This document shows, in pieces, positions 1-5,630 of a DNA stretch of 10,047 nt (positions within the stretch are counted from its first letter, which is position 1; each line of letters begins with the position of its first letter). The DNA comes from Rubrobacteraceae bacterium. Its GTDB lineage: Bacteria > Actinomycetota > Rubrobacteria > Rubrobacterales > Rubrobacteraceae. The notes beneath the pieces were generated by a model. The model saw only the letters and a list, made by a program, of their open reading frames with translations. It was not told the DNA's origin and made no database searches. Position numbers and translations under genes: made by a program. Location of the stretch: assembly GCA_013698525.1 (NCBI GenBank), contig JACCSM010000328.1, positions 1-10,047 on the forward strand, read 5' to 3'.

Positions 1-486
1 GTCCCGCTGTACGGAGTCCTGATCGGGCTCGAGATAGAGGGAGTCTGCGAGGTTGGCGCGGCCTACTTTCCTGCCATCGACGAGATGGTGTGCGCCGCCA
101 CCGGCGAGGGATGCTACCTGAACGGCCGCAGGGCCAAAGTGTCAGCCACACGGAGTCTGGCCCAGGGCCTGGCCTGTTACACCGGCGCGGCCAGCTTCGA
201 GGAGCAGGGCCGCTGGGAAGCCTGGTTGCGGGTTCTCTCGGCCGCCGGAGCCAGCCGCGGCTGGTCCGACGCCTACGGCCACGCCCTCGTCGCCACAGGC
301 AGGGTGGAGCTCATGCTCGACCCTATCATGAACCCCTGGGACTGCGGCCCTTTCCCGCCGATCCTGCGCGAGGCCGGCGGATATTTCGGCGACTGGTCAG
401 GCGACGAGACCATCTATGCCAGCGAAGCGATGAGCACAACAAGAGACCTTCTCCCCGAGGTGCTTGCACTCATCGAAGACCCGTAG
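1..486 (+). CDS. Inositol-monophosphatase-family phosphatase, probably histidinol-phosphatase (3' part)
   Basis: The reading frame is open from the first base, so the gene begins left of the window and only about 161 C-terminal residues are visible. Members of this Mg2+-dependent family remove phosphate from small alcohols; the HisN branch makes histidinol in histidine synthesis. Visible signatures are GEGCYLNGRRAKVS (the usual G-x-G-(A/C)-x-x-N-G block), then SDAYGHALVATGRVELMLDP, and the second family motif NPWDCGPFPPILREAGG, whose WD (bases 337-342) supplies a metal-binding aspartate. The DP-x-M-NPWD wording and the closing ASEAMSTTRDLLPEVL resemble histidinol-phosphatases more than inositol or CysQ phosphatases. 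The N-terminal motif with the metal-binding Glu and DP-x-D is outside the window, so substrate assignment is tentative. Stop is TAG. An internal ATG at base 85 falls within the conserved fold and is not the true start. Confidence 0.85.
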   Translation, partial: VPLYGVLIGLEIEGVCEVGAAYFPAIDEMVCAATGEGCYLNGRRAKVSATRSLAQGLACYTGAASFEEQGRWEAWLRVLSAAGASRGWSDAYGHALVATGRVELMLDPIMNPWDCGPFPPILREAGGYFGDWSGDETIYASEAMSTTRDLLPEVLALIEDP

Positions 487-503
487 AGCGGTTCGTTGTC
501 AGA

Positions 504-519
504 GCGGTTCGCGAACCGC
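504..519. repeat. 16-bp perfect palindrome GCGGTTCGCGAACCGC
   Basis: The sequence reads the same on both strands. It lies 18 nt after the phosphatase stop codon, in the gap between two convergent genes. It has no T-tract, so it is not a classical intrinsic terminator, but it could form a hairpin in transcripts from either side. A partial copy (GAGCGGTTCG) lies just before it at about 487-495, which suggests a repeated intergenic element rather than a chance palindrome. Confidence 0.6.
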
Positions 520-536
520 CCCTACGTGCATGCCGC

Positions 537-625
537 GGCAACAGGCTTCAGCGAATCACCCCTCCGGGGCCGCGCCACGAACGAGGGGCGCGACTTTCGC
601 CGCGCCCAACCTGAAGTCTGTTGCC
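537..625. repeat. 89-bp inverted-repeat element between convergent genes
   Basis: The left arm, bases 537-551 (GGCAACAGGCTTCAG), and the right arm, bases 611-625 (CTGAAGTCTGTTGCC), are inverted repeats matching at 14 of 15 positions. The 59-nt interior is very GC-rich and holds a nested stem, GGGCGCG (586-592) with CGCGCCC (601-607). The element lies 6 nt downstream of the glutamine synthetase stop on the minus strand and could end transcription from both sides, though no U-tract follows. It also resembles a small REP/MITE-like palindromic unit. Function is inferred from position and symmetry only. Confidence 0.5.
586..607. terminator. Candidate GC stem between phosphatase and glutamine synthetase genes
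   Basis: A 7-bp perfect GC stem (GGGCGCG / CGCGCCC) with an 8-nt loop lies in the convergent gap and could act on transcripts in either direction. It lacks a flanking T-run, so it would be a U-less terminator of the kind proposed for high-GC actinobacteria. Low confidence. Confidence 0.3.
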
Positions 626-631
626 TGAAAC

Positions 632-1963
632 CTACAATACAGGCAGGAACTTATCGAGCTCGTACGGCGTGACCTGCACCCTGTAGTCTTCGAACTCCTC
701 GCGCTTGAGCTGCAGGAGACGGGTGTAGGTGTGCTCTCCTAGCGCCTTGTGCAGCAGCTCGGAGTTTTCGGCCTCTTTGATCGCCTCCCCGAGATCCGCC
801 GGAAGGCTCTGGATGCCCATCTTCTCGCGCTCCTCGGACGTCAGGTGGTAAAGGTTGCGCTCCATCGGTTCGGGCAGCTCGTAGCCCTTCTCGATGCCCT
901 CGAGGCCGGCGTGCAAGAGCGCAGCGAAGCAGAGGTAGATGTTCGCCGCGGGGTCTGGGCAGCGGAGCTCCATGCGCGTAGCCTTCTCCTGGCCTGGGTG
1001 GTAGAGCGGGACCCTGACCAGTGCAGAGCGGTTGCGGCGGCTCCAGGCGATGTAGACAGGCGCCTCGTAGCCGGGGACCAGGCGCTTGTAGGAGTTCACG
1101 TACTGGGCGAAGATTATGCTGATCTCGCGCGCGTGACGGAGCTGGCCGGCGATGAAAGCCTGCGCCTCGTTCGAGAGGTAATACTCGTTGTCCGCATCGA
1201 AGAAGGCGTTCTTGCCACCCGAGAACAGGCTCTGGTGGGTGTGCATCCCCGAGCCGTTCTGGTCCTTCAAAGGCTTGGGCATGAACGTGGCGTAGACGCC
1301 GTGGCGGGTGGCGACCTCTTTGACCACCGTCTTGTACGTCATCACCTTGTCGGCCATCGCCATGGCGTCGTCGAAGCGGAGGTCGATCTCGTGCTGGGAG
1401 ATGCCGACCTCGTGGTGGGAGTACTCGACCTTTATGCCGAGTTGCTGAAGAGACTGTACCGTCTCACGCCTCAAGGCCGTCGCCGCGTCGAGGGTCGTCA
1501 GGTCGAAGTAGCCGCCGTAGTCGAGCGGCTCGGTGCCCTTGGAGTCCCTGAAGTAGAAGTACTCTAGCTCAGGCCCGCAGTAGAACTTATCGAAACCCAT
1601 CTCGCCAGCCCGCTCCAGGGCGAGCCTGAGAACGTGGCGTGGGTCGCCGACGTAGGGGTCGCCTTCTGGCGTCCTTACGTCGCAGATCATGCGCGCCGTC
1701 GGCGCCTCCTGCGGGCTCCAGGGGATGACCTGGAACGTCGAGGGATCCGGCATGGCTATCATGTCGGACTCCTCGATGTCCTGGTAGCCCGTGATCGAAG
1801 ATCCGTCGAAGCCCATGCCCCCGTCAAGGGCGTCCTCTAGTTCCTCGACCGTGATCGCGAAGCTCTTGAGCGTCCCTAGCACGTCGGTGAACCACAGCCG
1901 GATGAACTGTACGTTGTTCTCCTGTGCCTGCTGCAACACGCTCTGCCTGTCAGCGGTCTCCAA
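632..1963 (-). CDS. glnA: Type I glutamine synthetase (GSI-alpha-like)
   Basis: Makes glutamine from glutamate, ammonia and ATP in the cytoplasm, normally as a dodecamer. The 443-residue length and motifs match the Bacillus-type GSI-alpha group. Visible are the beta-grasp segment RLWFTDVLGTLKSF, the latch loop GFDGSSI (51-57), metal-binding glutamates in GPELEYF (E132, E134), HHEV (E185), E192 and RMELR (E332), NGSGMHTH with H241 and H243, and the glutamate flap KRLVPGYEAP (E300). The loop NLYHLTSEER aligns with Bacillus NIYVMSKEER rather than the enterobacterial adenylylation loop NLYDLPPEE, though it does have a Tyr (Y372). Residue 62 is Asp where Bacillus subtilis has the feedback-related Arg62. 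The start is TTG (bases 1963-1961), preceded on the minus strand by GAGGAGGT at good spacing; no in-frame ATG occurs before residue 50, inside the conserved fold. Single-gene unit, divergent from the membrane protein gene. Confidence 0.96.
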   Translation of the reverse strand: METADRQSVLQQAQENNVQFIRLWFTDVLGTLKSFAITVEELEDALDGGMGFDGSSITGYQDIEESDMIAMPDPSTFQVIPWSPQEAPTARMICDVRTPEGDPYVGDPRHVLRLALERAGEMGFDKFYCGPELEYFYFRDSKGTEPLDYGGYFDLTTLDAATALRRETVQSLQQLGIKVEYSHHEVGISQHEIDLRFDDAMAMADKVMTYKTVVKEVATRHGVYATFMPKPLKDQNGSGMHTHQSLFSGGKNAFFDADNEYYLSNEAQAFIAGQLRHAREISIIFAQYVNSYKRLVPGYEAPVYIAWSRRNRSALVRVPLYHPGQEKATRMELRCPDPAANIYLCFAALLHAGLEGIEKGYELPEPMERNLYHLTSEEREKMGIQSLPADLGEAIKEAENSELLHKALGEHTYTRLLQLKREEFEDYRVQVTPYELDKFLPVL

Positions 1964-2032
1964 GCTTACCTCCTCGGATATTCGTTCTTCTCTCAGCCCC
2001 AGGGTAGGGACTTACCTGCAACACCCGCCATG

Positions 2033-2059
2033 ATATGAAGGGCAGCACCCTTTGCATAT
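2033..2059. promoter_or_regulatory. Imperfect inverted repeat upstream of glutamine synthetase
   Basis: ATATG-AAGGG-cagca-CCCTT-tg-CATAT forms two stacked 5-bp arms with a 2-nt bulge on one side. It lies 70-96 nt upstream of the glutamine synthetase start in the 282-nt divergent gap. It could be an operator or a leader hairpin for nitrogen control. It does not resemble the Bacillus GlnR/TnrA site, and no convincing minus-strand -35/-10 pair was found near it. Confidence 0.25.
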
Positions 2060-2187
2060 GGCCGCGCGTACAAGCCAGGCGGCGCGATCCGGCCCGATTC
2101 TCGGCCTGATGTACAAAAACGAACCCTGGCCCGGTTCCTAATGGCTGCGTCTGGTCGGCCTCGTGGGTGTCCAGGACGCGTGCAGGG

Positions 2188-2193
2188 TAGAAT
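2188..2193 (+). promoter_or_regulatory. Candidate -10 element TAGAAT for the membrane protein gene
   Basis: TAGAAT matches the -10 consensus at five of six positions and lies 52 nt before the membrane protein start. It is inside a small palindrome, GTAGAATCTAC (2187-2197). No clear -35 hexamer is seen at 16-18 nt upstream. The same hexamer precedes two other plus-strand genes here. Confidence 0.35.
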
Positions 2194-2245
2194 CTACAAC
2201 TGTACTACAGACGGTTGGCCGACGATTTGACGCAAAGGGGCAGAG

Positions 2246-3046
2246 ATGACCGACAGGCCGGAAGAAGGTCGCGAGGAGCGCCGCAGAACGGGTCCGCTGG
2301 GAGATAACGATGAGACGCGCCGTGTGCCCACCGAGAACGACCCTGAGGCCACGCGCCAGATCCGGTCGGGTGGGGAGGAGGCTGAGTCTCCCGAGACTCA
2401 AAGGGCGCCCCAGGAGAAGGAGACCCGCGTTGTCAGGGCGTCTGGCTACCCCGACACGACCAGGGGGGCGACTCCCTACCCGAGGGGTTACTTCGAGCAA
2501 GCGGAGGAGCGTGAGGACCGGCTCAGGGACATGTACGGGGGTGTTGATTGGCTGGCGAGCTTTCTCGGGCTCGTCTTTGCCATCGTCCTCGGGGCGGTCT
2601 TCTCGGCCATCGCCGGGCTCGGGCTCGTCCCTTTCGGCATAGCGCCTGACCTTTCGGGCGGGCAGATCGGGGCCTCGGCCATCACGGGTCTCGCATTGCT
2701 CGGAGTCTTGATCTTCCTGACTTATTTCTTCGGCGGGTACGTGGCCGGCCGCCTCGCGCGTTTCGACGGGGGCCGCAACGGGGCGATGGTGTTTGTCTGG
2801 ACGTTTATCCTGGTTCTGATCCTCGCCCTGGCCGCACTGGTCTTCAGTGGCTTCCTGCCCGACGGGGCAGCCGGGCGCATCGCCAACATAGTCGACGGGG
2901 TGCTGTCTACGGCCAGGAATCTGGCCGAAGCCGGCCTCGTAGGCATCGTCACCGGCCTGGCTGCCGTGCTCATTGCGCTTCTCGGCGGCTTTCTGGGTGG
3001 ACGTTTGGGCAGCAGGTACCACACCGAGATAGACCGAGCGACCTGA
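2246..3046 (+). CDS. Four-helix membrane protein with charged disordered N-terminus
   Basis: A 266-residue protein of unknown function. Residues 1-100 are dominated by E, R, D, T and P and are probably disordered and cytoplasmic. The rest holds four hydrophobic segments at about 102-128, 141-166, 178-200 and 229-252. The second and fourth end in similar glycine/arginine motifs, GGYVAGRLARFDGG (163-176) and GGFLGGRLGSRYH (247-259), so the membrane part may be a duplicated two-helix hairpin. Glycine-zipper spacing (GxxxG-like) in the helices suggests tight packing or oligomerisation. Similar YrzE/TIGR04086-like small membrane proteins exist, but the likeness is general and no function is assigned. 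The ATG start has AAAGGGG just upstream. It probably precedes the 43-residue gene in the same transcript, with a 73-nt gap. Confidence 0.85.
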   Translation: MTDRPEEGREERRRTGPLGDNDETRRVPTENDPEATRQIRSGGEEAESPETQRAPQEKETRVVRASGYPDTTRGATPYPRGYFEQAEEREDRLRDMYGGVDWLASFLGLVFAIVLGAVFSAIAGLGLVPFGIAPDLSGGQIGASAITGLALLGVLIFLTYFFGGYVAGRLARFDGGRNGAMVFVWTFILVLILALAALVFSGFLPDGAAGRIANIVDGVLSTARNLAEAGLVGIVTGLAAVLIALLGGFLGGRLGSRYHTEIDRAT

Positions 3047-3119
3047 CCGGAGGTGAGAAGGCGCTCCGCCGCGATCCCGGTAAAACCGCGTAACAGAGAA
3101 CCCGAAGGAGAGGCAAGTC

Positions 3120-3251
3120 GTGAAGAAGGCTATCGCCCTAAAACTGATCAAGAGCAAGACGGCGCGTCACGTGGCCATCAAGGCCCTGAAGAACCCGAGG
3201 GTCAGGAAGATCGTCGTGAACCAGGCCAAGCGCAGGGTGCTTGGGAAATAG
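3120..3251 (+). CDS. 43-residue highly basic small protein
   Basis: GTG start, TAG stop, with AAGGAG (3105-3110) nine bases upstream. The protein begins MKKAIALKLIKSKTARHVAI and ends AKRRVLGK. About a third of its residues are Lys or Arg and there are almost no acidic residues. Third codon positions are mostly G or C, as in neighbouring genes, which supports real coding. Helix-forming content with spaced hydrophobics suggests an amphipathic cationic helix that could bind nucleic acid or the membrane surface; this is inference. It is not a ribosomal protein that I recognise. It is probably co-transcribed with the membrane protein upstream. A competing +2 frame across the same bases (from GTG 3053) encodes an acidic, low-complexity product and looks like a shadow. 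Confidence 0.65.
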   Translation: MKKAIALKLIKSKTARHVAIKALKNPRVRKIVVNQAKRRVLGK

Positions 3252-3317
3252 CAGCGCTAGAGCGATTTGCACGAGTCTTTACCCGCTGCGAAACCAAAAG
3301 CTGACAAGCCGAAAAGC

Positions 3318-4442
3318 TTACAAAGAGGTCCTCGCGACCAGGTCCCTGGCGACCTCGAGGGTGGATCCCGTCTCTCGCCACACCTCTAGCTGGCGCACGG
3401 ATTCGGTCGGCTCGCCGAGAACGCGCTCGAGCCCCGAGAGCTCCCTGGTGCTTGCCTCGGAGAGCCTGGCCACGAGCGTCTCTACGGCGGTACGGGTCTC
3501 GACGGGTTCATGGGTCTTATGGTCTATGAAGATGCCTTCGAGGCCGTAACGTTGGGCGCTCCACTTGTTCTCCTCGATCTCGCGGTTCGGGATGACGGGC
3601 ATCGGCGCGCCCGAGTCGTACTCGAGGGCAAGCATGTCGCACAAGGCCGCGGCAAGGGCGATGAGGGCCTCGTTGCGGGCCGGGTCTGTCTGGGCGTCGA
3701 AGGCCCTTATCTCGACGGTATCGAGCCCGGGGTGGAGCCTCACGTCCCACCAGATCTCCCCTAGGGTGTCTATGAGGTCGGCGCGCCCGAGGTAGTCTAT
3801 GTAGTCCGTGTACTCTGTCCAGGAGCCAAATGGCCCGGGGAGGCCGGCGCGGTGGTAGGCGCGCGAGAACATCAGGACGCGCACCGAGTGCATGTCCGTA
3901 TACTCGCGCTGCCAGAAAGGAGAGTTGACCGAGAGCGCCAGCATGTGCGGCACGTACTCGCGCAGGCGATTGAAGAGGTACACGGCCTTTCCGCGACCCT
4001 GCACAGCATAGTGGACGTGTAAGGAGAACGTGTTGTTGCGTCGGATCAACCACCCCAGTTTCTTCTTGAGGCGCTGGTAATGGGGCTTGTCGATGATCTC
4101 CTGTTCCCGCCAATCTCCGATCGGGTGGGTCCCGCTGGTGCCGAGAACCCTGCCCAGCCGCTCTGCGTGCGCGAGCAGGCGGCGCCTGCGGGAGAGGAGG
4201 TCGGCGAAGACCCCTGCGGGTTGTTCGTGCACACCCGTATTCGACTCGATCTCGCAGTCTATGAGTTCCCCCGAGAACCTGGTTTCGGGCTCGAGGGACA
4301 GAATCTTCTGTGCCCCGTCGGCTAGCTTGAAGGTCTCAGGATCGGCGAGCCACAGCTCCTCCTCGGCGCCCAGAGTACCCTCCCGTGTGCCCTTCTCGAA
4401 CGCGTCCTCAGGTATGAGAGAGGTGCCTTTGGCGGTGTTCAA
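3318..4442 (-). CDS. Carboxylate-amine ligase, YbdK / glutamate-cysteine ligase type 2 family
   Basis: A 374-residue protein of the GCS2 family, which is related to glutamine synthetase and to plant and proteobacterial glutamate-cysteine ligases. Members join an amino-acid carboxylate to an amine with ATP; E. coli YbdK has weak glutamate-cysteine ligase activity. Motifs in order: TLGAEEELWLAD (23-34, the G-x-E-E-E metal/ATP strand), GELIDCEIESNTGVH (58-72), GTSGTHP (101-107), SLHVHYAV (140-147), NSPFW (173-177), IWWDVRLHPGLDTVEIRAFD (230-249) and ENKWSAQRYGLEG (291-303). Length is normal. The start is TTG, with GGAGGAGG directly upstream on the minus strand; no alternative start exists before the conserved core. 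It stands alone and is divergent from the CitG-like gene. Actinobacteria of this type usually make mycothiol rather than glutathione, so the true substrate is uncertain. Confidence 0.9.
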   Translation of the reverse strand: MNTAKGTSLIPEDAFEKGTREGTLGAEEELWLADPETFKLADGAQKILSLEPETRFSGELIDCEIESNTGVHEQPAGVFADLLSRRRRLLAHAERLGRVLGTSGTHPIGDWREQEIIDKPHYQRLKKKLGWLIRRNNTFSLHVHYAVQGRGKAVYLFNRLREYVPHMLALSVNSPFWQREYTDMHSVRVLMFSRAYHRAGLPGPFGSWTEYTDYIDYLGRADLIDTLGEIWWDVRLHPGLDTVEIRAFDAQTDPARNEALIALAAALCDMLALEYDSGAPMPVIPNREIEENKWSAQRYGLEGIFIDHKTHEPVETRTAVETLVARLSEASTRELSGLERVLGEPTESVRQLEVWRETGSTLEVARDLVARTSL

Positions 4443-4590
4443 AATCCTCCTCCGCGGAGCACCATCCTATCCACCGTGGCTTCTATCGACTCTACGCCGG
4501 CAGGAGCCGGGCAGTTCCGGGGAATGGGGTGCGTGATCCATGGCGACGAGTATATTACTTCGTCTGTGGGGAGAGGTAGCAGCCTCGGGT

Positions 4591-4596
4591 TAGAAT
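4591..4596 (+). promoter_or_regulatory. Candidate -10 element TAGAAT upstream of leader peptide and CitG-like gene
   Basis: TAGAAT lies 29 nt before GTG 4626 in the divergent gap between the ligase and the CitG-like gene. No good -35 box is seen at normal spacing. An AT-rich TATATTAC stretch at about 4550-4557 is another candidate and could also serve the ligase on the minus strand. Confidence 0.35.
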
Positions 4597-4625
4597 GGGC
4601 GTCTGTAACTATGCAGGAGGTGCTC

Positions 4626-4676
4626 GTGTCGGCGGACGTTGGTAGTGAGGGGATCATACTGGACAGGGCGCTCTAG
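4626..4676 (+). CDS. Possible 16-residue leader peptide
   Basis: GTG start with a perfect AGGAGG (4615-4620) five bases upstream, encoding MSADVGSEGIILDRAL and ending in TAG six bases before the ATG of the CitG-like gene. The ribosome site here is far stronger than the one for the CitG-like gene itself, so ribosomes may load here and re-initiate downstream. No runs of a single amino acid suggest classical attenuation. Alternatively this is the true N-terminus of the CitG-like gene separated by a frameshift, real or from sequencing. Coding status is uncertain. Confidence 0.35.
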   Translation: MSADVGSEGIILDRAL

Positions 4677-4681
4677 GCTTG

Positions 4682-5563
4682 ATGGGGCCTCAAGGCACGG
4701 AGTTTGTACCCGAAGGTCTTGTGGCAGCGTGCGCCGCGACGGCCATGATGCTCGTCTACAGCGCCCCCACTCCAGGGACGGGATCCCGCTACCTCGACGG
4801 CCGCATCGCGCACGAGTCCAAGATGCTCTCCGTGCTATCCGTCAGGGATGCCCTTGGCGGGTCGGGCCGTCGGGGCGTGGGGGAGACGGTACTCGAGGCT
4901 ACTGTCTCCTCGATCTCTTTTGCCGGCTTCGCGGATCCGCGGGCTGCTGGATATCTGGCCCCACTCGCCCGCGGCGCTTTACGCGAAGAACCATCGGCCC
5001 GCGTCCTCGCAGGACTCGGTCACGACGAGATAGCTCCGTTTGCCCGGGCGCTCGAAATAGCCGGCGGCGAGGAGGCCCTCGCCGGTGCGTTGTCTTACGC
5101 CCTCGGGGCCGGCAAGGACGCCACGCTCCGCGACGCCATGCGCTTCTCGGCGTCGCGCCACGCAATGGCCCGAGAGTACGCCAGGGACTTCGAGGTCACC
5201 CGCGAGCTCGCCAGGCCGGCGCTGCTCTCCGCCCTCTCCCGCGCAGACTCCGTCCGCGGCGCCCTGGTCCAGTCTTACATGGAGGTCCTCTCGGAGGTGC
5301 CCGACCTCGATGTGGCCGGCCGCGCAGGCCGCCAGGAGGCCGAGGAAGTCTCCCGCATGGCGCACGGGGTCTTGAAGGCCGGAGGCGTCCACTCGAGGCG
5401 CGGCCTCGAGGGGATAGCCAACCTCGGCGGCCTGCTGCGCGCCGACCCCCGCCTCTCTCCGACCACGACCGAGTATCCTGTCATAGCAGCAGCCTTCCTC
5501 GTCGCCCTCGAGTACGGTCCCGATGCCCTGAGTCACAGGGTCAGGCCGGCCACGGGAAGGTGA
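4682..5563 (+). CDS. Diverged CitG-like (triphosphoribosyl-dephospho-CoA synthase fold) protein
   Basis: A 293-residue protein whose segment order follows the CitG/MdcB family, which transfers dephospho-CoA to ATP to make a prosthetic-group precursor. Numbering from TTG 4679: AACAATAMMLVYSAPTPG (17-33) matches the family's opening 'A-x-x-LEV-x-x-KPG'; GYLAPLARGAL (91-101) matches the LLAPLA helix; DATLRDAMRFSASRHAMAREY (147-167) matches the TLR-x-AM-x-LA-x-RD-x-IA-x-QY helix; SYMEVLSEVPDLDVAGRAG (199-217) matches the PDT-x-I-x-RK-G block; SPTTTEYPVIAAAFLVALEYG (260-280) matches the NPGTTADL-x-A-A-x-F end. Several residues conserved in active members are changed: KPG to TPG, GGLG to GGEE, RK to GR, NPGTTAD to SPTTTEY. 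The fold looks kept but the activity may differ or be lost. Start is ATG 4682, or TTG 4679 immediately before it; both have a weak ribosome site. It is followed after 67 nt by the CbiX gene. Confidence 0.6.
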   Translation: MGPQGTEFVPEGLVAACAATAMMLVYSAPTPGTGSRYLDGRIAHESKMLSVLSVRDALGGSGRRGVGETVLEATVSSISFAGFADPRAAGYLAPLARGALREEPSARVLAGLGHDEIAPFARALEIAGGEEALAGALSYALGAGKDATLRDAMRFSASRHAMAREYARDFEVTRELARPALLSALSRADSVRGALVQSYMEVLSEVPDLDVAGRAGRQEAEEVSRMAHGVLKAGGVHSRRGLEGIANLGGLLRADPRLSPTTTEYPVIAAAFLVALEYGPDALSHRVRPATGR

Positions 5564-5594
5564 AGCCTTTCGCCCGGCCCACTCTCCCGATTGG

Positions 5595-5600
5595 TAGAAT
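5595..5600 (+). promoter_or_regulatory. Candidate extended -10 promoter (TGGTAGAAT) for the CbiX gene
   Basis: TAGAAT preceded by TGG forms an extended -10 element 30 nt before the CbiX start, which could work without a -35 box. It implies that the CbiX and DR2241-type genes can be transcribed separately from the CitG-like gene. Confidence 0.4.
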
Positions 5601-5630
5601 CTGCCGGCACATCGGCCGTAGAGGAGGAAC

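Noticed and set aside
749..1567. 272-codon plus-strand frame opposite glutamine synthetase
   Set aside because: Antisense to a certain gene; composition is rich in V, L, R and E as expected from a reverse frame of high-GC coding sequence.
2138..3157. 339-codon minus-strand frame opposite the membrane protein
   Set aside because: Low-complexity, hydrophilic product; the plus strand has a ribosome site and coherent transmembrane helices.
3053..3304. 83-codon frame from GTG 3053 with GGAGG nearby
   Set aside because: The ribosome site is too close to the start and the product is low-complexity; the overlapping 43-codon frame has better spacing and codon bias.
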